A stretch of 64,000 nt of DNA from Halobaculum rubrum (GCF_019880225.1 NZ_CP082284.1:1922001-1986000), one strand, 5' to 3'. Counted from the stretch's first letter, positions 50,519 to 59,342 are shown. Numbers and translations: made by a program. The notes: generated from the letters alone by a model not told the origin.

Positions 50519-51207
50519 GGTCGTGAGGACGTGACGACGAGGAATGGCTCTTGTGGCGGTGGCGGGTCGACCGAGAGCTGCCGCGACGGGAGCGTCGAGG
50601 GGAGCCGTTCCGTCGACCGATCGCTCAACGGCGACGAACCGGGTGAGGTCCGTCGCGGCATCGAGGCCGACACGAAGCCCGAAGACGACCGACGACGGCT
50701 CCTTCGGCCGACCGAGCGTCACCCCACCGCACGGTCGGTTCGCTCGTTCCGTGGCGCCGCGGCGTCGCCACTCCGTCATCTGAAAGCCGTTCCCGGGGTG
50801 CGACGACCCCGGTGTGACCGAGGCGCCGGGCGCGACGTGGGTCGTGTACTCTGTGTCGCGCGTCGCCGCGTCGGACCGCGTTTTCGACGCGGTGTCGGGG
50901 CCGTGTGGCCGGAGCGGGAGTGGGAGCGGGAGTTGCTCCGGCCGGCCCGCGCGGATGGGCGAAATCGCCGCCGCACGGGCGGCCCCGGTTTCGCCGGGGA
51001 CGTACTGCCCCCTGGCCCGCGGAGCCGAACCGGACCGACCGAAACGGCCGGCGTGTCCGGACGCGCTGGGGGGTGCGTCCGGACGGGGTTCGGCCCCGCG
51101 GTGTCACTATCGGTGCGCGTTCGGTACTTCAACACTCCGCCCGAATTATCGGAAGCGATTCTCGATCGGCCGGTGCGGTTTAGCCCCTCGGCGCGGACGA
51201 TCGGGGT
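50519..51207. other. 689-bp gene-free region with several perfect hairpins
   Basis: No frame has protein character. On either strand four hairpins stand out: CCGGGGT/ACCCCGG (50793-50812), GGCCGGAGC/GCTCCGGCC (50907-50943) with a loop of three GGG runs, CCCCGG/CCGGGG with TTTCG loop (50983-50999), and GGGG/CCCC near 51086. Promoter-like GGTTTAGC (51177-51184) belongs to the next gene. A structured RNA is possible; decayed coding sequence is the alternative. Confidence 0.5.
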
Positions 51208-52347
51208 ATGTTCGAGTCGACGTTCGCGGACGCGAGGCGACGCGACTGGGCGGGCGAGGACGACACGATCGGGGACCGCGGCGGCGACGCCGACGCGACG
51301 ATCCGGATCGCGACGGTCGGCTGCGGCAACTACGCGCGCTCGGTCTCGATCCCGGCGGTGGAGCGCGGCGACTACGCGGCGCCGACGGTCGTCGTCAGCG
51401 GCGACCCGGGGAAGCGATCCCGCCTCGCCGACGAGTTCGGCGTCACCGCGATCGACTACGACGAGTACGAGTCGGGCGTCGCGAGCGACGAGTACGACGC
51501 CGTCTACGTCGCCACCCCGAACCGGCTCCACCTGCCCCACGTCGGGACGGCCGCCGCACACGGCAAACACGTCATCTGCGAGAAGCCGCTCGAGGCGACC
51601 GTCGAGCGCGCCGAGCGACTCGTCGCCGCCTGCGACGATGCGGGCGTCCGGCTGATGACCGCCTACCGAATGCAGACCGATCCCGTACTGCGGCGCTTGC
51701 GGGAGTTCGTCGCCGGCGGCGGGATCGGCGACCTCCAGCGCGCGTCCGGCGACTTCACGTTCCCGGTGCTCCGGGGAGACGCCGGCCCGGACCAGTGGCG
51801 CCTCGACGGCCGCCTCGCGGGCGGCGGCGCGTTGTACGACGTTGGCGTGTACCCGCTCAACACCGCGCGGTTCCTCGCCGGCGGCGACCCGGTCGCGGTC
51901 TCGGCGACGACCCGGTCGCCCGACCCCGCGTTCGACGAGGTCGATCAGCACGTCGACTTCCGGGTGGAGTTCGGCGCCGCGAGCGGTGTCGCTGACGGCG
52001 ACACGGGTGCCGTCGACGGCGGTGACGGGTGGGTCGGGAACTTCTCGGCGTCGTTCTCGGGGCATCCGAACACGTCGCTGGAACTGCTCGGGAGCGAGGG
52101 CCGGATCGCGATCCGGTCGGCGTTCCAGCCCGGCGCGGACCGCGAGGTGACCGTGGAGACGGCCGAGGGGACGATGGAGCTCGCGGGCGTCGGCACGGAC
52201 GAGACGGTCGAGGAGTTCGACTACTTCGCGCACGCGGTGGCGGCCGGCGGCGACATCGAACCCGACGGGGGAGACGGGCTCGTCGACATGCGGACGCTTG
52301 CGGCGATACAGACCGCCGCACGGACGGGAGCGCGGGTCGAACTGTAG
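51208..52347 (+). CDS. Gfo/Idh/MocA family oxidoreductase
   Basis: 379 residues. Rossmann motif IATVGCGNYARSVSIPA (about 33-49), AVYVATPNRLHLPHV, and ICEKPLEATVERAERLV with the conserved EKP Lys, then the C-terminal beta-sheet domain with GGGALYDVGVYPLNTARFLAGG (catalytic His replaced or shifted: DVGVYPLN with Asp conserved). It is related to haloarchaeal sugar dehydrogenases such as the xylose/glucose-fructose oxidoreductase group. NAD(P)-dependent sugar oxidation is likely; the sugar is unknown. Start fits the TATA box. Confidence 0.85.
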   Translation: MFESTFADARRRDWAGEDDTIGDRGGDADATIRIATVGCGNYARSVSIPAVERGDYAAPTVVVSGDPGKRSRLADEFGVTAIDYDEYESGVASDEYDAVYVATPNRLHLPHVGTAAAHGKHVICEKPLEATVERAERLVAACDDAGVRLMTAYRMQTDPVLRRLREFVAGGGIGDLQRASGDFTFPVLRGDAGPDQWRLDGRLAGGGALYDVGVYPLNTARFLAGGDPVAVSATTRSPDPAFDEVDQHVDFRVEFGAASGVADGDTGAVDGGDGWVGNFSASFSGHPNTSLELLGSEGRIAIRSAFQPGADREVTVETAEGTMELAGVGTDETVEEFDYFAHAVAAGGDIEPDGGDGLVDMRTLAAIQTAARTGARVEL

Positions 52348-52646
52348 CACGGCGGTCCCTGCGTGGACGCACAGGTCGCGGCGAGCGAAAGCGTCAGTGA
52401 ACGAAGGTGGGGGTGGGGAGGCGGTGTGCGCGCGTCCGGTGCGGTGGACCCCTGACCGCGGAGCGGGCGCGCGCGATCGCGTCGGGTGCGGCGGCGCGGA
52501 TCTCGTGTGTGCCAGCTTACGACGAGAAAAGCGTCGGTTCGCCGGCACTGGGGTGTATTCCGCTTATCGGGATAAATGCTCCGGCACCGGTCGGCGAGGA
52601 TCGGGTCGACGGCAACGATTATACTCGCGCACGGAATGCGTTCAGT
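52348..52646. other. 299-bp gap with promoter of the following small gene
   Basis: GC-rich, no gene visible. It holds CGATTATAC (52616-52624), the TATA box for the ATG at 52647. TTATCGGGATAA (52564-52575), a perfect inverted repeat (TTATC-GG-GATAA), lies about 40 bases before it. Confidence 0.5.
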
Positions 52647-52892
52647 ATGGCTCGCCTCAGGGCCGAGGCGCTGGTCGGCGGCGCCGAGGACCTGCTGTCA
52701 CAGCCGCGTTGCATCGTCGACCACCGGCGACTCGGAACCCCGGGCGACTCGGTCGACGCCGACGGCGGAGGGACGCTCCTCCGCGTCGAGGAGATGCCCC
52801 TCTCACACGTCGACGTGGATCCGGACGTCCGCGAGCGTCTCTCCCACCTGCTCGACGACGAGCACACCGTGTTCGTTCACTACGTCGACTAG
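52647..52892 (+). CDS. Small haloarchaeal protein, unknown function (81 aa)
   Basis: MARLRAEALVGGAEDLLSQP then LRVEEMPLSHVDVDPDVRERLSHLLDDEHTVFVHYVD. The closing beta-strand (TVFVHYVD) and the short helix are protein-like; no known motif. Start chosen from the TATA box 23-31 bases upstream. Convergent with the nitrilase gene. Confidence 0.6.
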   Translation: MARLRAEALVGGAEDLLSQPRCIVDHRRLGTPGDSVDADGGGTLLRVEEMPLSHVDVDPDVRERLSHLLDDEHTVFVHYVD

Positions 52893-52929
52893 CTCGCTCG
52901 CCCGTCTTCGATCGCCGTCGTTTCTCGCT

Positions 52930-53757
52930 TCAGTAGTCGCGTCTGTCGCGCAGCGCCGGGAACTCCTCGCGCACGTTCGCGACGCGGTCGGGCTCGATTT
53001 CGGCGGTGACGAGCGCGGGCTCCTCGCCGGTCGACGCCAGCGTCGTTCCCCACGGGTCGTACACGGTCGACCGCCCGACCAGGTCCGCCTCCTCGAAGCT
53101 CCCCGACCCGTTCGCCGTCGCGACGTACGCGAGGTTCTCGATGGCCCGCGCACGCGGGAGCGTCCGCCAGTGTTCGACGCGCGGGTACGGCCACGCGCTG
53201 GGGACGAGCACGAGGTCGACTTCCCCATCCCCGTCGCCGCCGTCCACGAGCGCGCGGAACTGTTCGGGGAACCGCAGGTCGTAACACGTCGTCACTCCGA
53301 TACGAACGCCGAGCAGGTCGACGACCGGCAGCGCCTCGCCGGGCGTGAGCAGTCGCGTCTCCGCCGACTCGTACCCGAACAGGTGGTGCTTCCGGTACAC
53401 CGCACGGCGGTCGCCGTCCGAGTCGAACAGGACGGCCGTGTTCGCGAGGCCGTCGTCGGCGGGCACGTCCGCACCCGCGGCGGCGCTCTCGGCGAGGTCC
53501 TCGACGACTGAGCCGGCCAGCACCGCGATATCGTGGTCACGGGCGGCCTCGGCGAGCCGGCTCAGGGTCGGTCCCGACAGGGCCTCGGCACCGCGTTCGT
53601 ACGCCTCGAACGCGAAGTAGCCGACGTTCCACAGTTCCGGAAGCGCGACCAGATCCGCGCCGCGGTCGGCGGCGGCGGCGATCGCCGTCAGCGCTCGGTC
53701 GAGGTTGCCGTCGCGGTCGGCCGCGCGGACCTCGATCTGCGCGAGCGCGAGCCTCAT
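52930..53757 (-). CDS. Carbon-nitrogen hydrolase (nitrilase superfamily)
   Basis: 275 residues. The catalytic triad is visible: Glu41 (ALPELW), Lys123 (YRKHHLF) and Cys158 (TTCYDLRFPE). RARAIENLAYVATANGSG and GRSTVYDPWG are the usual closing blocks. The omega-amidase/Nit2-like subgroup fits best; an amide of a dicarboxylate or N-carbamoyl compound is the likely substrate. Overlaps the upstream SRPBCC gene by four bases (ATGA). Confidence 0.9.
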   Translation of the reverse strand: MRLALAQIEVRAADRDGNLDRALTAIAAAADRGADLVALPELWNVGYFAFEAYERGAEALSGPTLSRLAEAARDHDIAVLAGSVVEDLAESAAAGADVPADDGLANTAVLFDSDGDRRAVYRKHHLFGYESAETRLLTPGEALPVVDLLGVRIGVTTCYDLRFPEQFRALVDGGDGDGEVDLVLVPSAWPYPRVEHWRTLPRARAIENLAYVATANGSGSFEEADLVGRSTVYDPWGTTLASTGEEPALVTAEIEPDRVANVREEFPALRDRRDY

Positions 53758-54182
53758 GCGAGCCCCAGATCGCGCTCCAGAGCGCGTTCGAGGTTGTCCA
53801 GTTCGTCGCTGAACTTCCGTTCGAAGAACGACTCGACGCCCGGGAGGCGGCCGTCGACGACGAACTCGTTGACGAGGCGGGCGCGGCCGTCCTCGGTCTC
53901 GGAGACCGTGTGCTCGCCCGTCACGCGGAACGCCCGGGATTTCCCGACGAACTTGACGTACTCGGGCGGGTCCTTGCGCACCTCCTCGGTTTCGACGGCG
54001 ATGCTCGATCGGATCACCGGGATCGGCAGGCGGACGTGCCACGTCGCGGTCCCGTTGTCGCCGACCTCGTACTCGTCGACGACGCTGATCGCTCCGGCAC
54101 GTTTGACCGGGTCGGAGATGAACGCCCAGACGTCCTCCGGGTCGGCGTCGAAGACGAGCACTCGGCGTACACGCACAGTCAT
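53754..54182 (-). CDS. SRPBCC/START-like domain protein
   Basis: 142 residues of the CoxG/polyketide-cyclase-like fold: VRVRRVLVFDADPEDVWAFISDPVKRAGAISVVDEYEV at the start, and a long final helix FFERKFSDELDNLERALERDLGL. Such proteins bind hydrophobic ligands in a deep cavity. Coupled to the nitrilase gene, but the chemistry linking them is not evident. TTTTTT run on the minus strand (about 54208-54213) is the likely TATA element. Confidence 0.85.
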   Translation of the reverse strand: MTVRVRRVLVFDADPEDVWAFISDPVKRAGAISVVDEYEVGDNGTATWHVRLPIPVIRSSIAVETEEVRKDPPEYVKFVGKSRAFRVTGEHTVSETEDGRARLVNEFVVDGRLPGVESFFERKFSDELDNLERALERDLGLA

Positions 54183-54386
54183 CGAACCGACGTACGTGCG
54201 GGGGGCGAAAAAACGGGCGGGTTCACGGGTCGACCGGGGCACCGATCGTCGACCCGACGGTCGGTGCTGCGACCACGACGAGCGTCGCGCCGGGTCGGTT
54301 CGTGCTCGTTCGGGACGCGGCGGTACGCCGGTGTATCGACCGCCGTCTGCTGGCTGGGGAGTTCGGGAAGCATCGAGCGCGGGCGA

Positions 54387-54611
54387 CTACGGAAGCTCGA
54401 CGCGCCAGGTGGTCGAGCGGGCGCGGCCCCACTTCTCGATGTCGACCTCCTCGGACTTCTCCGCGAGCGTCGGAAGTCGGGTGCCGACCTGCTTGGCGGA
54501 GAGGCCGATGGCCTCCGCGATGTTCTTCGCCCGGAAGTACTCCTCTCCCCGGGAGACGCTGTCGCGCAGGTACGCGAGGATGCGCTTCTCCTCGTCGGTG
54601 TACTCCGTCAT
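54387..54611 (-). CDS. Small winged-helix-like haloarchaeal protein (74 aa)
   Basis: EEKRILAYLRDSVSRGEEYFRAKNIAEAIGLSAKQVGTRLPTLAEKSEEVDIEKWGRARSTTWRVEL is a complete winged-helix: helix-turn-helix followed by a beta wing. I recall it as a very conserved haloarchaeal protein (probably DUF7123). Likely a DNA-binding factor. A GTTAAGAA box lies 30-39 bases upstream. Confidence 0.8.
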   Translation of the reverse strand: MTEYTDEEKRILAYLRDSVSRGEEYFRAKNIAEAIGLSAKQVGTRLPTLAEKSEEVDIEKWGRARSTTWRVELP

Positions 54612-54698
54612 TTGTGCTGGTTCAGTGTTGGGTACGAGCGTTCTTAACGCTTCCCTCACCTCCGGCTGTGGGATCGACCGGCGACGTGACGACGCCCG

Positions 54699-54884
54699 TT
54701 AGACGTCGAACGCCTGCAGCGCGACGACCGCCAGGATCGCCGCGGTCACCGCCAGTGCGAACCCCCACGCCATCACGATCTGGGAGGCGCCCGCGAGCAT
54801 GAACCCCGCGCCGACCACGGCGAACGCGGCGAACACGAGCGAGACGCCGATCGCCTTGTCGCTTTCGAGAGTCTCGGTTTCCAT
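54699..54884 (-). CDS. Small two-helix membrane protein (61 aa)
   Basis: METETLESDKAIGVSLVFAA starts the protein; two hydrophobic helices (about 12-33 and 37-58) fill the rest. I recall similar haloarchaeal proteins (probably DUF7525) with unknown function. TATA-like GCGTTAGG 22-31 bases upstream of the ATG. Confidence 0.7.
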   Translation of the reverse strand: METETLESDKAIGVSLVFAAFAVVGAGFMLAGASQIVMAWGFALAVTAAILAVVALQAFDV

Positions 54885-55113
54885 ACGCGTCGCTCCGACG
54901 CGGCGTACCTAACGCTTGCGGATGCGGGGCACGTCGCGCGGTCGGCGCTCGGCCGATCGCATCCGTTTCGGGGGAGCGATACGGCGTCGCTGATGCGACC
55001 ACCGTCGGAACGCGGGCCGACACCCCGGGAACGGATCGCGGGCTCCCGACCGCCGACCGCCGACCGACTATCCCATCCGACCGGGCGCGGAACTCGCCAG
55101 CGCCGACAAGGCT

Positions 55114-55626
55114 TTGTCCTCGGGCGGACACGTCCGGGTATGTTCCGGAGTCCATCAGCTCCTGATCGAGTTCTCGGACGGTAACGCAACCGCCTCTCCG
55201 GACGGCGATGGCATCGTCGTGGAGGTGGACGGACAGACGCACGAGTTGACCCGCGAGGCCGCCGCCGACCTCCAGGAGTCGCTGGCGGACGCGCTGACCG
55301 AACGGCGGGAGTTCTTCCGCACCGCCGGGGAGTTCCGCGCCGACGGGAGCTACGTCGTCTCGCGGAAGGCCGCAGACTCGGCGGGCAACGCGAAGGTGTT
55401 CGACTCCTTCGACGCGCTCGTTCGGCTGTACGACCGGCTGCCGGACCGGTTCGACGCCGACGACGTCGGCCGAACGGGCATCACCGGCTCACGGCGACAT
55501 ATGCTGATCAGACACTTCGCCGAACACCCGGCGTTCGACTGCCGCATCCGGCGTCGAAACCCCCTCAGCGCCGAGAAAACCGAGCGCGACGAGGGCGCAC
55601 AGGCGGTCACAGAAGCGGAGGAGTAG
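55114..55626 (+). CDS. Conserved haloarchaeal protein with uncertain start
   Basis: The conserved protein begins near VHQLLIEFSDG and continues THELTREAAADLQESLADALTERREFFRTAGEF, FDALVRLYDRLPDRFDADDVGRTGITGSRRHMLIRHFAEHPAFDC. No enzyme motif; function unknown (probably DUF7528). The TTG at 55114 is the only start codon in this frame before the conserved region, and that is unusual. An ATG at 55140, at the leaderless distance from a weak TATA box, is one frame off and ends after 14 codons. The true start may be non-standard, or a base may be missing or extra. Confidence 0.6.
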   Translation: MSSGGHVRVCSGVHQLLIEFSDGNATASPDGDGIVVEVDGQTHELTREAAADLQESLADALTERREFFRTAGEFRADGSYVVSRKAADSAGNAKVFDSFDALVRLYDRLPDRFDADDVGRTGITGSRRHMLIRHFAEHPAFDCRIRRRNPLSAEKTERDEGAQAVTEAEE

Positions 55627-55855
55627 CCCGTCGCGAGAGGACCGCAGTCGCGCGTTTCTGCGGTCGCAACGAGGTGCTCGCTTCGCTCACGGCTCACTCG
55701 TCTTGTGGGCGGCTCGGGCCGGGCAGCCTCACTCCGCTCACGGGTCGCTTCGCTCTCCGTTCGCTGTCGCGGTCTCACTGCGTTCGACCGCGAACTATTC
55801 GGCTGCCGACACCTCGCCGCCGTTCTACCGAGGTCTCCCTGCGGTCGACCTCGCC
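55627..55855. repeat. GC-rich palindromic stretch with dispersed motif
   Basis: No gene visible. It is packed with short self-complementary words (GCTCGCTTCGCTC, GGTCGCTTCGCTC, TCACTGCGTTCGACCGCG). TGCGGTCGCAACGAGGTG resembles a stretch near 25330-25350, and GCTCGCTTCGCTC resembles the loop downstream of trxB, so this is probably a dispersed intergenic element. Confidence 0.45.
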
Positions 55856-56887
55856 CTACTCGATCGTCACGAACTCGTTCTCCTCGTTGAGCGCGAGGTT
55901 CGCGGCCACCTCCGCGATCCGCATCGCGTACTGGGCGGTCTCCTGGAGGCTGACGAGCACCTCGCGCACCTGCAGCAGCTGCGCGTTCGACATCTCCGGA
56001 AGGTCGGTGAGGATGTCCTGCTCGCGGTCCTTCAGCTCCTGAAAGAGGTACTTCACCTCGATGGTGAGCGCGTAGTCCCGCTTGACCGCCGACTCGACGG
56101 CCATCTCCGTGATCTCGTCGACCTGATCGGTGAAATCGCGGATGCGCCGCATCGTCGACTCGTCGACGTCAAGGGTGTTGCCCTCGGCCTCCATCGCGAT
56201 CTCGGCGATGTCCTCGGCGTTGTCCGCGATGAGCTCGAGGTTCTTCGCGATCGACCGGTAGCCGATGAGCGGGAACCCGGAGTCCAGTCCGACGGCGCGC
56301 GCGAGGTTCGGGTTCTGGTAGGCCGTGAAGATGAGCCGCAGGAGGAGGACGAATATCTTGTTCGCCTGCCGCTCGCGGTTGAGCGCGCGCTGGGCGAGGT
56401 CCGCGTTGCCGTGCGCGAGCGCCTTCACCGCCTCACCGCGCATCGTCGACCCGGTGTTCTCCAGACGCTCCAGCAGGTTGTCGAGCGTGAAGTCCTCGGG
56501 GTCCACCGAACACCTGATTGCGATGTTCTCCGGGGTCTCCTCGATCACGCCCAGCCCCATGAGCTGGGTCTCGGCTTTGTACACCGCGTTGATGTGGTCC
56601 GAGCCGAGCGCGCCGTCCTTGGTGGTGATGTTGATGACGCGCCGCCCGAGCACGTACTGCGCGAGGATCGCCCGCTCCAGGGCGTCCGCGTCGAGGTTGT
56701 CGGCGTGCAGCGTCGCCTCCGCGTCCTCCGTGCTCGCGGACTCGGGCAGCACCGTCAGCGTCCCCTTGCCGCCCATCCGCAGCGACACCTCGTCGCCCTT
56801 CTCGACGTTCTGTTCTTTCGCCCACTCGGCCGGCAGCGTCATCGCCAGTGTCGAGGGGCCCAGCCGCTGGACCTTCCGCGTCTCCAT
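55856..56887 (-). CDS. AbrB-PhoU fusion, phosphate-uptake regulator family
   Basis: 343 residues. The N-terminal swapped-hairpin domain (METRKVQRLGPSTLAMTLPAEWAKEQNVEKGDEVSL, about 1-45) is an AbrB/SpoVT DNA-binding fold. The rest is helical: two PhoU repeats (about 115-215 and 220-335; NLELIADNAEDIAEIAMEAEG). PhoU represses phosphate sensing in bacteria; the haloarchaeal fusions probably bind DNA directly. No pst transport genes lie here. TTAAGG 25-31 bases upstream supports the start. Confidence 0.9.
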   Translation of the reverse strand: METRKVQRLGPSTLAMTLPAEWAKEQNVEKGDEVSLRMGGKGTLTVLPESASTEDAEATLHADNLDADALERAILAQYVLGRRVINITTKDGALGSDHINAVYKAETQLMGLGVIEETPENIAIRCSVDPEDFTLDNLLERLENTGSTMRGEAVKALAHGNADLAQRALNRERQANKIFVLLLRLIFTAYQNPNLARAVGLDSGFPLIGYRSIAKNLELIADNAEDIAEIAMEAEGNTLDVDESTMRRIRDFTDQVDEITEMAVESAVKRDYALTIEVKYLFQELKDREQDILTDLPEMSNAQLLQVREVLVSLQETAQYAMRIAEVAANLALNEENEFVTIE

Positions 56888-56997
56888 ACGCGATGGCAGT
56901 CTCTATACGACCTTAACCTTGACCCTGTGTCCATTATACCCTTGGAAAGACGTGTAAGGATCGAACCCTCGATACGAGTGCCAGCCCCGGCTCCGAT

Positions 56998-58062
56998 TCA
57001 CACGATCTTCATCATCCGGCGCTCGAAGCGCCCGACGCGAACTTTCACCCAGCCGCGGAGTTCCTCGTCGAGTTCCGGGTCGTCCGTGTCGACACGCAGC
57101 ACCCGCAGGTCGTCGAGCTTGTCGCGCGAGGCGACGATCTCCAGGTCGCACTCGCGGATCACTGCCGGCGACAGCTGGGGGTTGCCGCGACCGAAGACGA
57201 ACCCCTGTCCGCCGATGGGTGTGACGACGATGACGTTGTCCTCGCCCAGCGAGTCGAGGATCTCCGACTCCGCGGCGTCGAGGGCGAGCACGTCGCCGTC
57301 CCGGTACACGTCGACGCCGATAGGGGACCCCTCGAACTCCAGTCGCTCCTTCACCTCGCCGACGGTCGAGCCGGGGCCGAGCACCCACGTCGTCCCCGGT
57401 CGCGCGCGCACGTCGTCAGCGACGCCGGTCGCCAGCGACTCGACGGTGCCGCCGCCGGTCTGCTTGCCCGACTGGAGCTGTTCGGCGACGGGGACGTGCG
57501 CGACGGCGCGCAGTTCCGGGTGGACCTCGCCCTCGCGGTACTCGTCCTCGTCGATGTCCATCACCTCGCGGCGCTCGGCGCGCTCGAACGTCGCGGCGAC
57601 GTACGCCGCGTCCTCCGGGGAGACGGCGAACACCGACGAGTACACCTTCACGCCCGCGGGGACGCCGAGCATCGGCACGTCGCTCCCCTCCAGCGCCTCC
57701 GCCACGTCCGCGGCGGTGCCGTCGCCGCCGACGAACAACACCAGATCGACGCCCGCCTCGCGGAACGCCTCGACGGCCGCGGCCGTGTCGTCGGCGTCCG
57801 TCTCGTCGCCCGCGGGCGCGCCGAGCACGGTCGGGTCGAAGCCGGCGTCGCGGACCTCGCTCGCCCCCATCGGGTCGTCCCACGTGAACACCGCCGTCCC
57901 GGGGGCGCGCTCGGCGAGGGCATCGAGCCCTCGACGGGCGCGATCGGGCGCCCGCGGCTCGGCGCCACGGGCGCGCGCCTCGGCGACCTTTCCGTCGGTG
58001 CCCTTCAGCCCGACCCGGCCGCCCATCCCCGCGACGGGGTTGATCAGGAACCCGATTCGCAT
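56998..58062 (-). CDS. ATP-NAD kinase-like protein
   Basis: 354 residues. MRIGFLINPVAGMGGRVGLKGTDG at the start is the COG3199 group signature, and FVGGDGTAADV (Gly112-Gly113-Asp114) is the catalytic GGDG loop of NAD/diacylglycerol kinases. VLGPGSTVGEVKERL and GGQGFVFGRGNPQLSP are family-typical. Members are predicted NAD kinases or polyphosphate/ATP-NAD kinases with unproven substrate. A CTTTTGTC box lies 21-31 bases upstream. Confidence 0.88.
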   Translation of the reverse strand: MRIGFLINPVAGMGGRVGLKGTDGKVAEARARGAEPRAPDRARRGLDALAERAPGTAVFTWDDPMGASEVRDAGFDPTVLGAPAGDETDADDTAAAVEAFREAGVDLVLFVGGDGTAADVAEALEGSDVPMLGVPAGVKVYSSVFAVSPEDAAYVAATFERAERREVMDIDEDEYREGEVHPELRAVAHVPVAEQLQSGKQTGGGTVESLATGVADDVRARPGTTWVLGPGSTVGEVKERLEFEGSPIGVDVYRDGDVLALDAAESEILDSLGEDNVIVVTPIGGQGFVFGRGNPQLSPAVIRECDLEIVASRDKLDDLRVLRVDTDDPELDEELRGWVKVRVGRFERRMMKIV

Positions 58063-58198
58063 GTCGGAAGGGGGGCGCGCCGGCGACAAAAGCCCGCCGG
58101 CTCGACGGGGTCGCGTCGCCGTCGACGACGCGGCGCGCGGAGGAAGGAGTTCGGAACCGGTGCGGGCTCGGGAGAACGAGCGAACGTCTATCGACCGC

Positions 58199-58651
58199 TT
58201 ACAGCAGCGAGATGTCCAGCGCGTAGGGCCACGGCGCCGACGCGAGCGCGAGGAACGCCAGCGACGCGCCCGCCATGACGACGTTCTTCAGGAACTGCGT
58301 CATCTCGTCCTGTTGCTGGTCCTCGGGGACCGCCCAGAAGTCGTGGATCGTGACCGCCGACCCCAGCAGGAACACCGCGAGCCCGCCGGCCGCGAGTGCG
58401 ACGAACGCGCCCGTGGCGACGCCTATCCCGCCGAATATCAGTAGCCCGCCGGAGAACAACGTCGCGAGCCGGGGCGCGGGGATCCCCTTCGCCTCCGAGT
58501 AGCCCGCGAGGCCGTCGGTCATCATGAAGTGGTTCAGTCCCATGAACGCGAGGACGAAGCCGAACAGCAGCCGCGCGAGCAGGAAGACCTCCCCGGAGCC
58601 GGTACTGGTGAACAGATCGGATGCGCCCTGCAGTAGGATCGTATCGAACAT
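58199..58651 (-). CDS. DoxX family membrane protein
   Basis: 150 residues with four membrane helices; ARLLFGFVLAFMGLNHFMM and IHDFWAVPEDQQQDEMTQFLKNVVMAGASL are DoxX motifs. The family is linked to quinone or thiosulfate oxidation and, in some bacteria, to redox stress complexes; the role here is unknown. An ATG 15 bases further upstream is also in frame. TATA box AGTAATAAATC on minus (58675-58684), and a palindrome lies just beyond. Confidence 0.85.
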   Translation of the reverse strand: MFDTILLQGASDLFTSTGSGEVFLLARLLFGFVLAFMGLNHFMMTDGLAGYSEAKGIPAPRLATLFSGGLLIFGGIGVATGAFVALAAGGLAVFLLGSAVTIHDFWAVPEDQQQDEMTQFLKNVVMAGASLAFLALASAPWPYALDISLL

Positions 58652-58674
58652 CACTCCTCCGTACACGCCGCCCT

Positions 58675-58712
58675 GATTTATTACTTCCCTGACATTGAGG
58701 TAACCGGGTTAC
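58675..58712 (-). promoter_or_regulatory. DoxX promoter with GTAACC-G-GGTTAC operator
   Basis: The minus-strand TATA box is at 58675-58684. GTAACC-G-GGTTAC (58700-58712), a perfect 6-1-6 inverted repeat, lies 16 bases upstream of it. The site could serve a HxlR/MarR- or PadR-type regulator for this gene or, less likely, the divergent gene. Confidence 0.55.
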
Positions 58713-58901
58713 ATGCGCGTCATCGTTCCCCGATTTCCCGCAAACAGACTTCTGAGGCGATATTTCGAACTGATATTTCGCTCGTCGACTAAACCGGGTT
58801 CTCATACTCAGCATCCTGTCAATAAATTCGAACTCCGGAACGGGCGAGTCGTGACCGCCGGCGCCGACGGAGGTTTCCCCGTTCGGTCCCACAGATCACC
58901 C

Positions 58902-59342
58902 ATGTACACGGGGCGAACCGAACAGCCGTGTTGCCTGTGTGACTCCCCCGAGACGACCGCTCGGATCGACATCCCGCCGCGGGCGGTGCAGTTGATGAAA
59001 CACTCGGCCCCGATCGCCTGGCGCGACATCGTCGGCGAGGTGTCGATTCACTTCTGTGAGTCGGACTGGGAGACGGTCGCCGACCTCGTCGTGGACCTCG
59101 GGATGAACCCGCTCTCGAGATGCAACGTCGCCCGGGCGTCGTTCGACCTGCGCGAGGACTTCGAGGCGCTGCTGAACGACACCCGCGGGGAGCCCGACCA
59201 GACCGAACTGGAGGCGCGGATGCTCGCGGACGCCGAGGAGACGCTGGCGGCCCTTGACGACCCCATGACCGAGGAACGCGCCGTCGTCGAGGCGCACGTC
59301 GTGGTCGACTCGCTGGCGGAGTTCGACGTCGTGTCGGCGTGA
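58902..59342 (+). CDS. Conserved haloarchaeal protein with Cys motif (146 aa)
   Basis: EQPCCLCDSPETTARIDIPPRAVQLMKHSAPIAWRDIVGEVSIHFCESDWETVADLVVDLGMNPLSRCN: four cysteines (CCLC, FCESDW, SRCN) and a conserved His suggest a metal site. The rest is helical and acidic. No family named with certainty. The ATG at 58902 follows a long upstream region; no clear TATA box decides it. The frame is open further upstream, but without protein character. Confidence 0.65.
   Translation: MYTGRTEQPCCLCDSPETTARIDIPPRAVQLMKHSAPIAWRDIVGEVSIHFCESDWETVADLVVDLGMNPLSRCNVARASFDLREDFEALLNDTRGEPDQTELEARMLADAEETLAALDDPMTEERAVVEAHVVVDSLAEFDVVSA

Noticed and set aside
50072-50779. Longer form of the DUF4112 protein starting upstream of 50518
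   Set aside because: The added 87 residues are Arg/Thr/Ala-rich and unlike the family; the ATG at 50518 gives the normal N-terminus.
50814-51183. Possible gene in the hairpin-rich gap (VTEAPGATWVVYSVSRV... frame)
   Set aside because: After about 30 residues it turns into Gly/Ser/Arg/Pro low complexity and runs into the next gene in the wrong frame.
56940-56998. tRNA-like T-arm (GGTTCGATCC on the minus strand)
   Set aside because: The stem does not pair beyond two or three bases, and no acceptor, D-arm or anticodon arm can be placed around it.
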